Source: Archivesica marissinica (Eukaryota; Mollusca; Bivalvia; Venerida; Vesicomyidae). Taken from it: a stretch of 64,000 nt of DNA. Positions 1 to 12,600 of the stretch are shown piece by piece; position 1 is the stretch's first letter; each line of letters begins with the position of its first letter. The translations under genes were made by a program, and so were the position numbers. A model generated the notes under the pieces. The model was given only the letters and a program-made list of their open reading frames with translations, made no database searches and was not told where the DNA came from. The DNA lies in NCBI GenBank assembly GCA_014843695.1, contig CM026403.1, positions 51,256,233 through 51,320,232 on the forward strand. The letters are read 5' to 3'.

Positions 1-1030
1 AACAAGTTAAAAAATCCACATTCTGTGCCTTTATTGATTTTAGTAAGGCGTACGATTTTATTAACAGAGATAAATTGTGGAAAAGACTCAATGAAATTGG
101 AGTTGCCGGTAATATGTGGCGAGCTGTTTAGTCTACTCATCTGTGTCGTCCTGTATTAGGGTAAACTATTTTAAGACTGATTGGTTTGATGTTAATTGTG
201 GCTTAAGACAGGGAAGAATTCTATCGCAACTTTTATTTAATTTATGCATTAATGATTTAACGATATTTTTGAAATAATTAAATATCGGTGTTAATGTCGA
301 TAATGACTGTATAAGTATTCTATTGTACGCGGATGACATTGTCCTACCAGCAGAAAACCAACTTGATTTGCAGAGACTATTGAATGCTTTACATGACTGG
401 TGCAATATAAACGATATGTTTATAAACAGGGATAAAAGTAAAGTTGTCCACTTTCGTCCTGCTTCTATGCCAAGATCTGATGTTATTTTTAAATGTGGTG
501 TTAATGTTCTGGAAACTATAGGTACGGTAAATATACTTATTTAGGAATTGTTTTGAGTGAATACCTTGACTTCAATGTTACTGCAAAATGTGTTGCTCGC
601 TCAAAGTGCAAGTCGTGCATTGGGATTTCTCATTGCTAAATGTAAGTTAGTTGGGGATGTACCAAATAATGTTGTCTCCAAATTGTATGACTCTGTTGTC
701 TGGCCTGTGATTGCTTAAGGTGCCCCGGTTTGGGGATATAAAACGTTTTCATGCATTAATGCAATCCAAAATCGTGCCATGCGTTTCTTTCTTGGTGTTG
801 GGAAATATTCTCCCAATGCAGTTGTCTCCGGGGAAATGGGTTGGAAGCCGCCAGTTGTGCGACAATGGAAACACATATCTGGGTTTTGGGCACGCCTAGC
901 TAATACCGACAATTCCAGATTAAATAATCGAGTTGCACTAAGGGCGAATGTTAAATCTACAAGTTATAAAAACTGTTTTTATTATGTCAAGAGACAGTTT
1001 GCAGACATTACTTTGATGGATTACTGTAAC
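1..1030 (+). pseudogene. LINE-A copy 1, RT part (decayed non-LTR retrotransposon)
   Basis: The left edge opens inside a reverse transcriptase: TFCAFIDFSKAYDF and KLWKRLNEIG, then a broken stretch, then the catalytic box YADDIVLPAE near 326. After further frameshifts comes the post-RT region NRAMRFFLGVGKYSPNAV with GEMGWKPP (about 770-1000). Several stops and frame changes show it is dead. The protein resumes at 3065 after the LINE-B insertion. LINE-A belongs to the broad APE-endonuclease LINE group; the clade cannot be fixed by eye. Confidence 0.85.
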
Positions 1031-3064
1031 ATATCTATCTATCTATCTATCTATCTTCCTATTAGTCAAACCCCTGATGGGGACCTTAGACTTTGACGCG
1101 CGTCAACTGACAAGAATGTTAGTAAGAGATGAAATAAAAGATGATAAAAAGAATGATGTTAGGTTGGTTAAAAACAGGTTAAGAACAGGGCAGGTTTATT
1201 TAGGGAGAAACATGTTCAATCCGACTTGCAGCCAGACTGAACTGTGGGCCAGACAAGGTGACAATATCTGGGGGCAAAGCATTCCAGTGGACAATGGTTC
1301 TTGGAAAGAAGGAATATTTATGGTAGTCAGTCACTGTTTGGATCTGTCGGAATGCTTGGGAATGGGATGTTCTGGAAGATCTTGTATTTGGGGTAAGGTA
1401 GTTTTCAGCTTGAATGGCAACTTGGTTATGGAGGATGTTGTGGAACATAACCAATCTTTGGTCGATGCGACGAAGGTCAAGGCGTCTCCAATTTAGGGAG
1501 TTCAACATTTCTGTGACACTGGACGTTCGGCCGTAGTCTTGTTTGGCCCAGCGGGCAGCTCTGCGCTGTACAGACTCAAGCTGGTCTATGAGAACTGCCG
1601 TATACGGTGACCAAATCGTGGAGCTATACTCAAGCTGGGGCCTTACCAGTGTCTTGTATGCTGTTGATTTTAACCTTTCTGAGTGTACTTTGATGTTTCG
1701 TCTTAGAAAACCCAATGTTTGACTTGCTTTTTTGCTGATGTTGTCTATGTGTTTGTTAAAGTTTAAATCACTTGATATTGTTACTCCCAGGTATTTTGCT
1801 GAAGAAACAGTTTCTAAGAAGGTATTATGCAGACGATATTTCGTGGATATGACTAGTTTGCGTTTGGTGATCTGAATAACCTGGCACTTTGATGGATTGA
1901 ATTTCATTTCCCATTTGGATTCCCATTGTTCAAGCTGGTGTAAGTCTTGCTGTAGTAGGCTGGAATGAGAAGAAACAGTCAGAGAAAGATAAAGAGCTGT
2001 GTCATCGGCGAAGAGGCGGACTTTAGAGTGTTTGACAAAATCTGGGAGGTCATTGATGTATATGAGAAAGAGGAGTGGTCCGAGGACCGAACCCTGTGGG
2101 ACACCGGAGGAGACTGGTATGGTACTTGACTTAGAGCCATTGACTACGACGGACTGTGACCTGTTGTCTAGGAAGCTTTTAATCCATGAGAGAGTTTGAC
2201 CCCTTATGCCATAATAATGTAGCTTATACAGGAGCTTTTCATGGTTGACCATATCAAAGGCTTTTGAGAAGTCAAGGAGTATTAAGTCAACTTGACTTCT
2301 CTGGTTTATGGATTTGAGGATGTCGTCTATTAGCATGAGGAGTTGGGTTTGACATGACCTTTTTTCTCGGAAACCATGTTGTAGTTCATAGAAGAGGTTG
2401 GCTTGTGTGAAGTGCTTTGTTACGCTAGATGAGACAATGTGTTCCAGTGTTTTGCACAGGATACAGGTAAGAGAGATTGGTCGGTAGTTTGCAGGGTCGG
2501 ACTTTGTGCCTTTTTTATAAATAGGGGCTACATTTGCCATTTTCCAGATATCAGGTAGGGTACTGGTCTGCAGAGACTTTTTGAAAAGTTCACATAGGAT
2601 TGGGGCCATTTCTTTGCAGGTGTTTTTGAGTACTATTGGTCTAATTTGGTCTGGTCCTGCAGCCTTATGGGGGTTGAGGTTTTTGAGGAGTTTCTCAACG
2701 CCATTAACAGAGATGTCGATATCTGGCATAGGGTCGTGTGAGCTAAACGTTGGGTGTGAGGTCTCTCTACCTGTATCTGCCATATCCTGTACTTTCATTT
2801 CAGCCAGGGATTTTAGAGAAACAGGGGACTTGGGGGTGAAGACAGATTGAAATTGTTCATTTAGTATTGTGGCTTTGTCTGTGTCTGCTGTGTGTAGTTT
2901 ATTGTGCTTTTTAAGAGAGTCTATTCCAACAGAGTCTTGTCTGGAGTGTTTTAGTAGTGAATATAGTTTTTTATTGTTTGGCTTGGGTTCAGGTTGTTGT
3001 TGTTGTTCATCTGAATTGCTGGTATTTACGTTAAGTATGTCACCTAGATCTATACCTACATAAG
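1031..3064 (-). mobile_element. LINE-B: 5'-truncated CR1/jockey-like retrotransposon with long open RT frame
   Basis: On the minus strand the frame is open from the truncation edge (about 3064) to 1200, about 620 codons. The first ATG is at 2798, but homology-like sequence extends upstream of it. Visible RT motifs are NYRPISLTCILCKTLEH, QHGFREKRSC, LDFSKAFDMVNHEKL, GVPQGSVLGPLLFLIYINDLP, the catalytic FADDTALY, and KYLGVTI, followed by the C-terminal RAARWAKQDYG region. The 3' end carries an (AGAT)n-type microsatellite, seen as ATCT repeats at 1031-1056, typical of CR1/L2-like tails. There is no endonuclease domain because of the 5' truncation. The intact frame suggests a recent insertion. 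Confidence 0.92.
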
Positions 3065-3955
3065 AACAATTTAGTAGATAGTGTGGAAAATGCGGTAATG
3101 GAGAAATATGTTACTGACTGGTCCACCTCTATTAACAGTGTGATCGGTGTTTCTGGACGTGGTCGCAATAAGCTTAGAACCTACTGTACATTTAAATTTC
3201 AATATCAAACAGAAGTATATTGTAAAATGATTTTACCCACACGTCACATATCAGCATTATGTAAATTTAGATGTGGAGTTGCTCCATTACGTATAGAAAC
3301 CGGACGGTATGAGAATTTACCACTTGATGAACGTAGGTGCCCTTTCTGTAATGAATTAGAAGATGAAAGCCATGTATTATTAGAATGTTCACTGCATGAT
3401 GATTTGAGAGCTGTTATCTTAGAGAAAGCCTCATTATATGAAAATGACTTTCGGAACAAACCTGTATCCGACCGGCTTAGAATTCATTTTACTACTATAC
3501 CTCTGATTAGAATTGTTGCTAAAGCCTGTTTTTATATTCTTCAAAGACGCTCCTTTTATTTATGTAAACAATGTATCCATTTGATTTATTGAGTGTGTGT
3601 CTCTTATCCATTCCGAGAAACAGCTGCTAATTAGTTCAATCGCGTTATGATCGAGGTTGATAACTGATTTTTTAAAACATTTCTTAATTGCGCATTAGTG
3701 CTTTTTTTCCATTTCAGTATTTCAAAATTTCTGGTTTTAATAAGTATTTAATTTTCAATTAGCGACTGTTCCTCGGTTTTAATATGTAAATATAATAATA
3801 TGTAGACTGTGACAGTGTGATTAGATTAGTCTCTTATTTTTTCTTTTATAATGAATGGTGTTGTACTTTGCCACGATAATTTGTTGTGTATATTTTATGT
3901 ATTGTACAACGATGAGACTGAAATAAAGAATAAATCTATGACATTGGAATGACTA
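3065..3955 (+). pseudogene. LINE-A copy 1, C-terminal part and 3' UTR
   Basis: This continues the LINE-A protein in the same frame after LINE-B, to a stop at 3590-3592. It contains RIETGRYENLPLDERRCPFC, then ESHVLLEC, giving a CCHC-like knuckle (C-x2-C, H, C), and ends AKACFYILQRRSFYLCKQC. The 3' UTR ends near 3940 with TGAAATAAAGAATAAATC. The same tail recurs at 58,528-58,622. Confidence 0.85.
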
Positions 3956-3986
3956 TACATTATGCAAAGGTCACAAAGTAGCAATG

Positions 3987-4280
3987 TGTGTGTTTTACGT
4001 TTATTGATCGTCGCTACCCGTTCCCCATATGAGCGACGCCTAAAGAGATTTAGATATATGACATTTGAGATGTTTGGAGGATAGTGCAATGATACAGACA
4101 GAGACCTATTTCAGAGTCTCCTCTGGTCTTTACGTGCACGGTGTACAGCACCGACACGAGACCTCGGTTTAAAGTCCCATCTGAAAGACTGTTAATTTTA
4201 TTAGGGCCATACGGGGGATCGAAACTGCGACTCCTGGATTACCAGTCCAGCTTGTTACCACTGGACTACAGATCCGTCTG
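3987..4280 (-). mobile_element. SINE-A copy (tRNA-derived), antisense
   Basis: Reverse-complemented, it starts with a tRNA-like head (A-box like TAGTCCAGTGGTAACA, B-box GTTTCGATCCCC), then a conserved body, and ends CGACGATCAATAAACG. It is flanked by TAGCAATG (3979-3986) and TAGCGATG (4281-4288), a probable 8-bp target duplication. Confidence 0.85.
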
Positions 4281-4530
4281 TAGCGATGCAACTATATTGC
4301 ATTTAAATAGGAACACGTTATTCAGAAATATGTGCATTAATTTAAACATCATGATTTATTTCAGTATTTAACAATCCATAATCAATACATATTTATATTG
4401 AAATACTTCTATTAAAACATAAGATTTTAGTTCGAGATTTTCGATGCCGTTGCAACTAACATTACATTTAAACAAAACTCATGTCTATTACTGGATGTCA
4501 TTATATTGCTTACACTGCATAGTGTTAAAT

Positions 4531-4749
4531 GTCCATGTCATGCATCATCTGTGGTTACTGCATATAGAAGAGTTTATATCGATGTATATATTACATGTTG
4601 AATGTCCATGTCATGCATAATCTGTGGTTACTGCATACAGAAGAGTTTATATCGATGTATATATTATATGTTGAATGTCCATGTCATGCATCATCTGTGG
4701 TTACTGCATATAGAAGAGTTTATATCGATGTATATATTATATATATGTC
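4531..4749. repeat. 73-bp tandem repeat, three copies
   Basis: Copies begin GTCCATGTCATGCAT at 4531, 4604 and 4677, nearly identical. A small ORF across it is a by-product. Confidence 0.9.
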
Positions 4750-5247
4750 AGTAGAAAAACATGAATATCATTGTATTGTATAACTATTATTATGTCACAC
4801 GGTACAAATAGAAATTAAGTTCATTCTCCTTTGAAAATTGATTATCATTGCTTATCATGTGTAATTCAAAATGTATAATTATTTAGTTTAAACTTGTGGC
4901 CCAAACCATTTGTATGTTCATGCTATGTATTGTATCTTTACGTGCATGACATATGTACTATTGATATGTAATAAAATATGGTTAAATAGTATATTTAGTT
5001 AGAATAACAAGATACGTGTAATTGTATACGTTATATAAATAAAATTCTGTTTTGTTCTGTTCATGTCCATGCTTATCTATTATGCGTTCATATTATTTTT
5101 GGAATAGTATTTTTTTTTCTTGTATCCAATTAGCTTTGAGTGATGCAATAAACCTCTCTATTTAATTTTATCGAGTGCTTAAAAGATCTAACAAGAAACC
5201 ATCGATTACCAATACGAATATTGACAAATAAAATGACTTGCAGTCCA
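4750..5247. other. AT-rich spacer, nothing recognised
   Basis: No coding frame, repeat structure or element boundary could be supported here. Confidence 0.5.
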
Positions 5248-7475
5248 TCAAAAAGACAGGCATATTAACAGTCGCAATTCGTTATCAAAAAGGACAGCCA
5301 TATTAACAGTCGCAATTCGTTATCAAAAGGACAGCCATATTAACAGTCGCAATTCGTTATCAAACGGACAGGCATATTAACAGTCGCAATTCGTTATCAA
5401 AAGGACAGCCATATTAACAGTCGCAATTCGTTATCAAACGGACAGGCATATTAACAGTCGCAATTCGCTATCAAAAGGACAGCCATATTAACAGTCCCAA
5501 TTCGTTATCAAAAGGACAACCATATTAACAGTCGCAATTCGTTATCAAAATGATAGGCATATTAACAGTCGCAATTCGTTATCAAAATGACAGCCATATT
5601 AACAGTCGCAATTCGTTATCAAAAGGACAGCCATATTAACAGTCGCAATTCGTTATCAAAAGGATAGCCATATTAACAGTCGCAATTCGTTAATAAAAAG
5701 GACAGCCATATTAACAGTCGCAATTCGTTATCAAAAGGACAGCCATATTAACAGTCGCAATTCGTTATCAAAAGGACAGCCATATTAACAGTCGCAATTC
5801 GTTATCAAAAGGACAGCCATATTAACAGTCGCAATTCGTTATCAAAAGGACAACCATATTAACAGTCGCAATTCGTTATCAAAAGGACAACCATATTAAC
5901 AGTCGCAATTCGTTATCAAAAGGACAACCATATTAACAGTCGCAATTCGTTATCAAAAGGACAGCCATATTAACAGTCGCAATTCGTTATCAAAATGACA
6001 ACCATATTAACAGTCGCAATTCGTTATCAAAAGAACAGCCATATTAACAGTCGCAGTTCGTTATCAATATGACAGCCATATTAACAGTCGCAATTCGTTA
6101 TCAAAAGGACAGCCATATTAACAGTCGCAATTCGTTATCAAAAGGACAGCCATATTAACAGTCGCAATTCGTTATCAAAATGATAGGCATATTAACAGTC
6201 GCAATTCGTTATCAAAATGACAGCCATATTAACAGTCGCAATTCGTTATCAAAAGGACAGCCATATTAACAGTCGCAATTCGTTATCAAAATGATAGGCA
6301 TATTAACAGTCGCAATTCGTTATCAAAAGGACAAAAGGACAGCCATATTAACAGTCGCAATTCGTTATCAAAAGGACAGCCATATTAACAGTCGCAATTC
6401 GTTATCAAAAGGACAGCCATATTAACAGTCGCAATTCGTTATCAAAAGGACAGCCATATTAACAGTCGCAATTCGTTATCAAAAGGACAGCCATATTAAC
6501 AGTCGCAATTCGTTATCAAAAGGACAGCCATATTAACAGTCGCAATTCGTTATCAAAAGGACAGCCATATTAACAGTCGCAATTCGTTATCAAAAGGACA
6601 GCCATATTAACAGTCGCAATTCGTTATCAAAAGGACAGCCATATTAACAGTCGCAATTCGTTATCAAAAGGACAGCCATATTAACAGTCGCAATTCGTTA
6701 TCAAAAGACAGCCATATTAACAGTCGCAATTCGTTATCAAAGGACAGCCATATTAACAGTCGCAATTCGTTATCAAAAGGACAGCCATATTAACAGTCGC
6801 AATTCGTTATCAAAAGGACAGCCATATTAACAGTCGCAATTCGTTATCAAAATGACAGCCATATTAACAGTCGCAATTCGTTATCAAAAGGACAGCCATA
6901 TTAACAGTCGCAATTCGTTATCAAAAGGACAGCCATATTAACAGTCGCAATTCGTTATCAAAAGGACAGCCATATTAACAGTCGCAATTCGTTATCAAAA
7001 GGACAGCCATATTAACAGTCGCAATTCGTTATCAAAAGGACAGCCATATTAACAGTCGCAATTCGTTATCAAAAGGACAGCCATATTAATAGTCGCAATT
7101 CGTTAATAAAAAGGACAGGCATATTAACAGTCGCAATTCGTTATCAAAATGATAGGCATATTAACAGTCGCAATTCGTTATCAAAATGACAGCCATATTA
7201 ACAGTCGCAATTCGTTATCAAAATGATAGGCATATTAACAGTCGCAATTCGTTATCAAAATGACAGCCATATTAACAGTCGCAATTCGTTATCAAAAGGA
7301 CAGCCATATTAACAGTCGCAATTCGTTAATAAAAAGGACAGCCATATTAACAGTCGCAATTCGTTATCAAAAGGACAGCCATATTAACAGTCGCAATTCG
7401 TTATCAAAAGGACAGCCATATTAACAGTCGCAATTCGTTATCAAAAGGACAGCCATATTAACAGTCGCAATTCGT
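5248..7475. repeat. 37-bp satellite array, about 60 copies
   Basis: The unit contains CAGCCATATTAACAGTCGCA followed by ATTCGTTATC and AAAAGGA. Variants include TGATAGGC, TGACAGCC, GGACAACC and TTAATAAAAAGG. Variant pairs (TGATAGGC then TGACAGCC) recur near 5550, 6180, 7150 and 7215, showing block copying. There are stops in all frames, so it is non-coding. Confidence 0.95.
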
Positions 7476-8109
7476 TCACAATACGGAAGTAGGATGACAC
7501 GTGTAGTAACCAAATTGTCAATATTAGTTGAATTATTATTATGATGTACTTGTCTTCATTATTGATTTCCCGTTTAATGTTGGAAATATTTATTAATCCG
7601 TTGATCTCATTGAACACGGATGACAAGCTCTTTAGGAAAATTAAAGGAACTAAACTGTTTTGCAATCAAATTTATTGTAATATCAGTATTATATAAATGG
7701 GATTCGCCTGTTGTAAAGAGATATCATCCTTTGTATAACGGCTATCATGAATAAGGAATTCCTTGATCTTGTATAGCCTAGTTACAGGCACCTTTTATTA
7801 CTGATCTGTAGTATGAGGCACAACAACATAGTTTAACGTTCAGAAAATGGCTAGACTACAGAATATACCATGGTGTACAGGTATAAAGTCAACCTGTCCT
7901 ATGCAGCCAATCAAGGGAATCACAGAAAGTGACTACTTAATAGAGGTATAAATTATAATAAAACATCATATTGGGAAAATGGAAACTGGATGCTTAATAC
8001 AGGTTAGCTTCCTAATAGAGGTGGCCATTAACACAGGTTGGAATGTATCATGACTTCTCTGTTGCGCTAGGGCTTGCATATGATCATCAATTCTACATCG
8101 AATCAGAGG
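7476..8109. other. Unassigned AT-rich sequence
   Basis: Only short chance ORFs; nothing recognised. Confidence 0.5.
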
Positions 8110-8501
8110 CCAAAGTAGTATGTTAGGAACAACACATTGCGAAGTTGTAGACACGTGACCCCCTTAGCCACATGACGTTTTGTTGGCTAACCGGGTGTCA
8201 CAGAGGAAGTTATTGGACAGAGACATGGGGTTTTACAAGCCAAAGTAGTATGTTAGGAACAACACATTGCGAAGTTGTAGCCACGTGAGCCCCTTAGCCA
8301 CATAACGTTTTGTTGGCTAACCGGGTGTCACAGAGGAAGTTATTGGACAGAGACATGGGGTTTTACAAGCCAAAGTAGTATGTTAGGAACAACAAATTGC
8401 GAAGTTGTAGCCACGTGACCCCCTTAGCCACATGACGTTTTGTTGGCTTACCGGGTGTCACAGAAGAAGTTATTCGAACAGACAGAGACATGGGGTTTTA
8501 T
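8110..8501. repeat. 130-bp tandem repeat, three copies
   Basis: Copies begin CCAAAGTAGTATGTTAGG at 8110, 8240 and 8370. They are nearly identical; the third carries a small insertion near its end. Confidence 0.92.
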
Positions 8502-9045
8502 AAAAAAGCATAAATAAAAGTTATTAGCATTTATATATATGATGTAAAAAGGTGTTAGTTTCGTTGGTTATTTGCCAAATATATAAATTTGTAAAGCTCG
8601 ATGGTTATCATTTTGGGTTTGTATGATAACAGGTTAATAAATTGCTGTCATGATAGTCGGTCAATTATGGTAATATCTTTTAATGAATTTCGATCTTAAA
8701 GTTGAATGTGTACAGATTCGTATGAAGTGAATTTCATTTCCCAAAATTCTAGAATTACAATAAATATCTTTCGTTTCGTGGTAGGCATATTGCAGACTCT
8801 TCAGTTTGGATGTCCTTTTACTATGCCAGACAAACATACGTGACGATCACGAGGTTCAGCCATGTTTATCACAAAGTAAAGGTCAGATTATTTAATCATG
8901 TCTGTCTAAGGAACTACATATAATGATCCGACTGATACTAGTTTCAAAAACATTACCGTGAATAGGAGGCCCAAGTGAGTGTTAAACATTTTCGTAATAC
9001 AAAACTTTTACATTCATATAATTGCATAATTATTTAATATTCATT
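8502..9045. other. Unassigned AT-rich sequence
   Basis: No gene or clear element. It may contain the promoter or first non-coding exon of the ApeC gene, but no TATA or initiator can be singled out. Confidence 0.4.
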
Positions 9046-9170
9046 TGATCCTCGAACCGGGATGTATGTGAGATGGTACGGTGGTCGTCAGATCGGACAG
9101 ATGGGTTCTCTCTGGGTACTCCGGTTTTCTCCCACACGAATGACCACATATTATACTTTTTCGTCCGCGA
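9046..9170 (+). mobile_element. SINE-B fragment (5'-truncated)
   Basis: It matches the body of the full copy at 20,440: GTATGTGAGATGGTACGGTG, CAGATCGGACAG and CTCCGGTTT-CTCCCACACG. The tRNA-like head is mostly missing. Confidence 0.75.
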
Positions 9171-9171
9171 T

Positions 9172-9416
9172 TGTTTGTTTGGTTTGGGGTTTAACGTAGC
9201 ACCAACAGCTTCGGTCATATGACGCATCTCCAGCTACTGTTGGTGGCGGAGCACACTGTATATATGCCCATCCGAGCAGTATGTTAGGCACGGAACCCGG
9301 GATAGCTTCCTCACGTGACATATTTGACACCCACAGTGGGATTCGAAGCTAGAGCGGTGAGTGGCAACTGATTTGAAGTCGACGCCGTTAACCACCCAGC
9401 CACGAAAACCCCTCAT
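9172..9416 (-). mobile_element. SINE-C copy, antisense, ending about 20 bp before exon 1's acceptor
   Basis: Reverse-complemented, it has a tRNA-like head with TGGCTGGGTGGTTAACGGCG and a degenerate B-box, then the SINE-C body (CTGCTCGGATGGGC, AACAGTAGCTGGAG). Its head abuts the short AT tract leading into the exon 1 acceptor. Confidence 0.75.
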
Positions 9417-9437
9417 ATATAATTATTTATGTTTCAG

Positions 9438-9668
9438 ATTCGTACTATGCATACTCACCAGTTAACATGTGCGTTCCTTGTCGTGTTTCTGTGCGCTTGT
9501 GTCAAAGGTGACTATGATTGTCTGTGTAACTATGGCGTCGAGAAAGCGGTGTATCCATCGGCTGACAGCAATGGTCAGGCTATAGGATACTTGTACCAAT
9601 TCGATTGTAGGCCGGAAGCTGATCAGCCAGAAATTGAACAGTTTAAACCTATCCTGTTTGAGAAGCAA
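9438..9668 (+). CDS. Exon 1: signal peptide and first half of the SH3b-like domain
   Basis: A TTTCAG acceptor ends at 9437, so an upstream non-coding exon is likely, and the first ATG in the exon is at 9447. Residues 1-21 are a hydrophobic leader (LTCAFLVVFLCACVKG) with a plausible cleavage before D22. The mature part starts DYDCLCNYG and carries C25, C27 and C54. The segment SADSNGQAIGYLYQFDC resembles the first strands of bacterial-type SH3 (SH3b) domains. The donor is CAA|GTAAGA, close to consensus, in phase 0. An ATG at 9429 is also in frame, but it lies in the presumed polypyrimidine tract and acceptor of the upstream intron. Confidence 0.8.
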
Positions 9669-12600
9669 GTAAGATCAATCATTTAGGCATAAGCCAGTCA
9701 TTCTCACGTTTTTGATTGGTTCAACTGTGAGTGTATCTCTGAATCAACCAATCAAATCACTTGAGCTTGAGAAATGTCTTATGACATCGAGGCCATGCGA
9801 TTATAAAACTTTTCTCATATCACCTACTGATTCGTTCAGCTGAGAATCAATCTAATAACCAACGTACGAAATCAGTTAATCTTGACTTTGAGAAAAGGTT
9901 AATAACCACCGACCCTGGGGTTCGTACATTTGACCTATAACATTTTCTTTGGAATGATTGACGACTGGACATTGGAGCTGTGCAATACATAATGACCGTA
10001 TGGCCGAGCGCTTAAGGTCTTTGACTTCAAACCACTTGCACGGGTGTGCAGAACTATGTTATGCGAGGAAGCTGTATGGCTTGCGGTTGCGGGCGGTCGG
10101 TGGTTCTACCCGGGTGCACGTCAGTGTATGAAATACTGCTCGGAGAGGTATCCGGGGTCTTCGTTCACCAAAAATAACTGAATAATCGTCATATGACCCA
10201 AGCTATTGGGCTGACTTTTAACTCCCCCAAATCAAACAAATATACAATGAATACAAACATAGTTATATCAAAGAATCTTTGGTAATTAATTCAAAGTCTA
10301 GTTTCCTAGAATTAATAGAGATTTTCTAACTATGTATCGCTTAGGATACTATGTCTTCTTAAATGTGCTAGATATTGACCCAAAACAAATACTTTGAAAA
10401 TAAACAACAACAAACCATTGTCACCACGCTCATTTTTAATAACTTAAATATTAGCCAAGTACGATGCTTAGAAATAGAGAGTTTGAACAGGTATGGTTAA
10501 TTATGAAAATATGATAATCACAATAAGCTTTACGCTTCCGATTAAATCCATTTTCGTTTGTATAACTATACAATAGATATGTACTGTACATAATGAACGA
10601 ATACATATGTTTAAACTAATTATGAATCTCTAGAGACATAGGCCCTTAATAGAAACACTCATAAATCTAGGTTTGATATTTTATGTTTCGTTGTGAGAGA
10701 TTTTTGTATTATTTAGAAACATTTTGGACAATAAGATACAGATAAAATGTTAATACTATTTCAGATAGGTTATATCGAGAATTCCAAGAACATACAAAAT
10801 TCAATCTGCCCTGGGGATCCAGAGAACGGCGATCTCGGTACGTGTCATTCCTTCAATTATTGGTAGATTTATATATAGTGATCTATTTCCGAATTTTCGG
10901 CTTAAAAAGCCTTTCTCAATGGAATCAAAAAATGACGACATTATTATGTAGGAGAGTGCAATGGAATTGTCCACTTTACAATTATATAAGACAAGATTTA
11001 TTCGCAAAATCATATGTGTAATATCAATTTCTACTCAAGGTCCGATTATGATAATATTGTTTCCTGTTTTCAAGCCAAGAGATGATTCGTAATTGTGCCA
11101 AAACCTGTTTTATTATTTTACAGAGGCGTCAGTTTTTATTATGTAAATACATTTTAAATTTGTGAATAATGTCCTTATTTCTTTGTATTTCTAACTGCAT
11201 AATATTTTTTTTAACTCGTCTGTAATATCTCTGCTAATCACATTCGCTATAATCTGATCATAGCGAAGTTTCTTTGTGCAATATAATGTAGTACCTATTT
11301 TGTCTTTCAGTGTGTTAGAGCAGTTTTAAATATCCGATTAGCAGTGATATTGCATCATAAATGATTGTGTATAATCACAGGAACTTGAAATTTTATCCAT
11401 AAGCCACCAAAGGTCTCGTACTTCTATCCTACCCCTAATAGAGGGGGTGTCCTAGGATAGAGGTACGATACCTTTGGTGGCTTATGGATAACATTTCAAG
11501 TTCCTGTGGTATAATTTTGTTCACCTCTTTAATACAACTCCATGTTATTGTGGCATTGAACTTTTATGATGTAAACTATGCATGTAATAATATACGTACA
11601 CTGATGAGATGTAAATACAAATTACTACTGCTATGAATTACTGACATGCTAATTGTTGAATTAGTAGACACTATAGAGAATTGGCGGAATAATACAAGCA
11701 TGTGACCTGAGTAACTAATTATTGTTGAACAATTAATTACTGACGCAATAAAGGCACACCATACATTTTCATAGATTATAGTATACACTATATCTTTTTT
11801 TCCTGTCTCATATATGTACAGTAGATACATTTCAATTTAAATTATAACACATTAGTAGTATAAGGGGGGCGATATAGCGCACCTGAAAGATTATAGCGCA
11901 ATTTAAATTATAACACATACATTGCATATATTCATTCTACAAATGAGAATTAGAAGAGAGAATATCATATTACAATACGTGAGACAGTAGTAGTAATCTT
12001 TAGTTACATCTCATCATTGTACGTACAATATTTACAATAATATCACATGTATAGTTTACATAGTAAAAGTATAATGCCACTCCAGCATGGAGTTATATGA
12101 GATGAACAAAATTATACATACTCATGTATCACAGTAGGTTAGGGATAAAGCTGCAATATCGCTGCTAATCGGATATTAAAAACTGCTCTAAGACAATTAT
12201 AAAACACTGAAATACAAAATAGGTACTATTGCACACTGATTAAGAATTGGTCAGATTATAGCGAATATGATTAGCAGAGATATTACAAACGAACTAAAGA
12301 AATGCAGTTAAAAACTATGTAACAGTCGCTAATCATAACACTAACACATATTTACAAACTAATATTTGCAAATCACAATGACTATATATATATAAAACGA
12401 ACATAAAGCTTTTGAATTTTAGTCTGATTGTATGTGAGTAAATAAATGTATATTGGGAATACAAGCTGTCTACTGTTAGAAACAAAAATAAAGCATATAC
12501 CATTTAGAAAAAGATTATGTTATGTTATATTTCGGGTTTTACGCCTGTATCAGCACCATTTCAGGCTATATCGCCGGCGGGCAATTTACTTAGCAACACC

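Noticed and set aside
5248..7475. CRISPR-like regular array
   Set aside because: Units are contiguous 37-mers with no unique spacers, in a eukaryotic setting with no cas genes.
9429..9446. Start codon at 9429 for the ApeC protein
   Set aside because: It lies in the TTATTTATGTTTCAG acceptor tract; the ATG at 9447 directly precedes the hydrophobic leader. It remains possible if exon 1 is transcribed from a nearby promoter.
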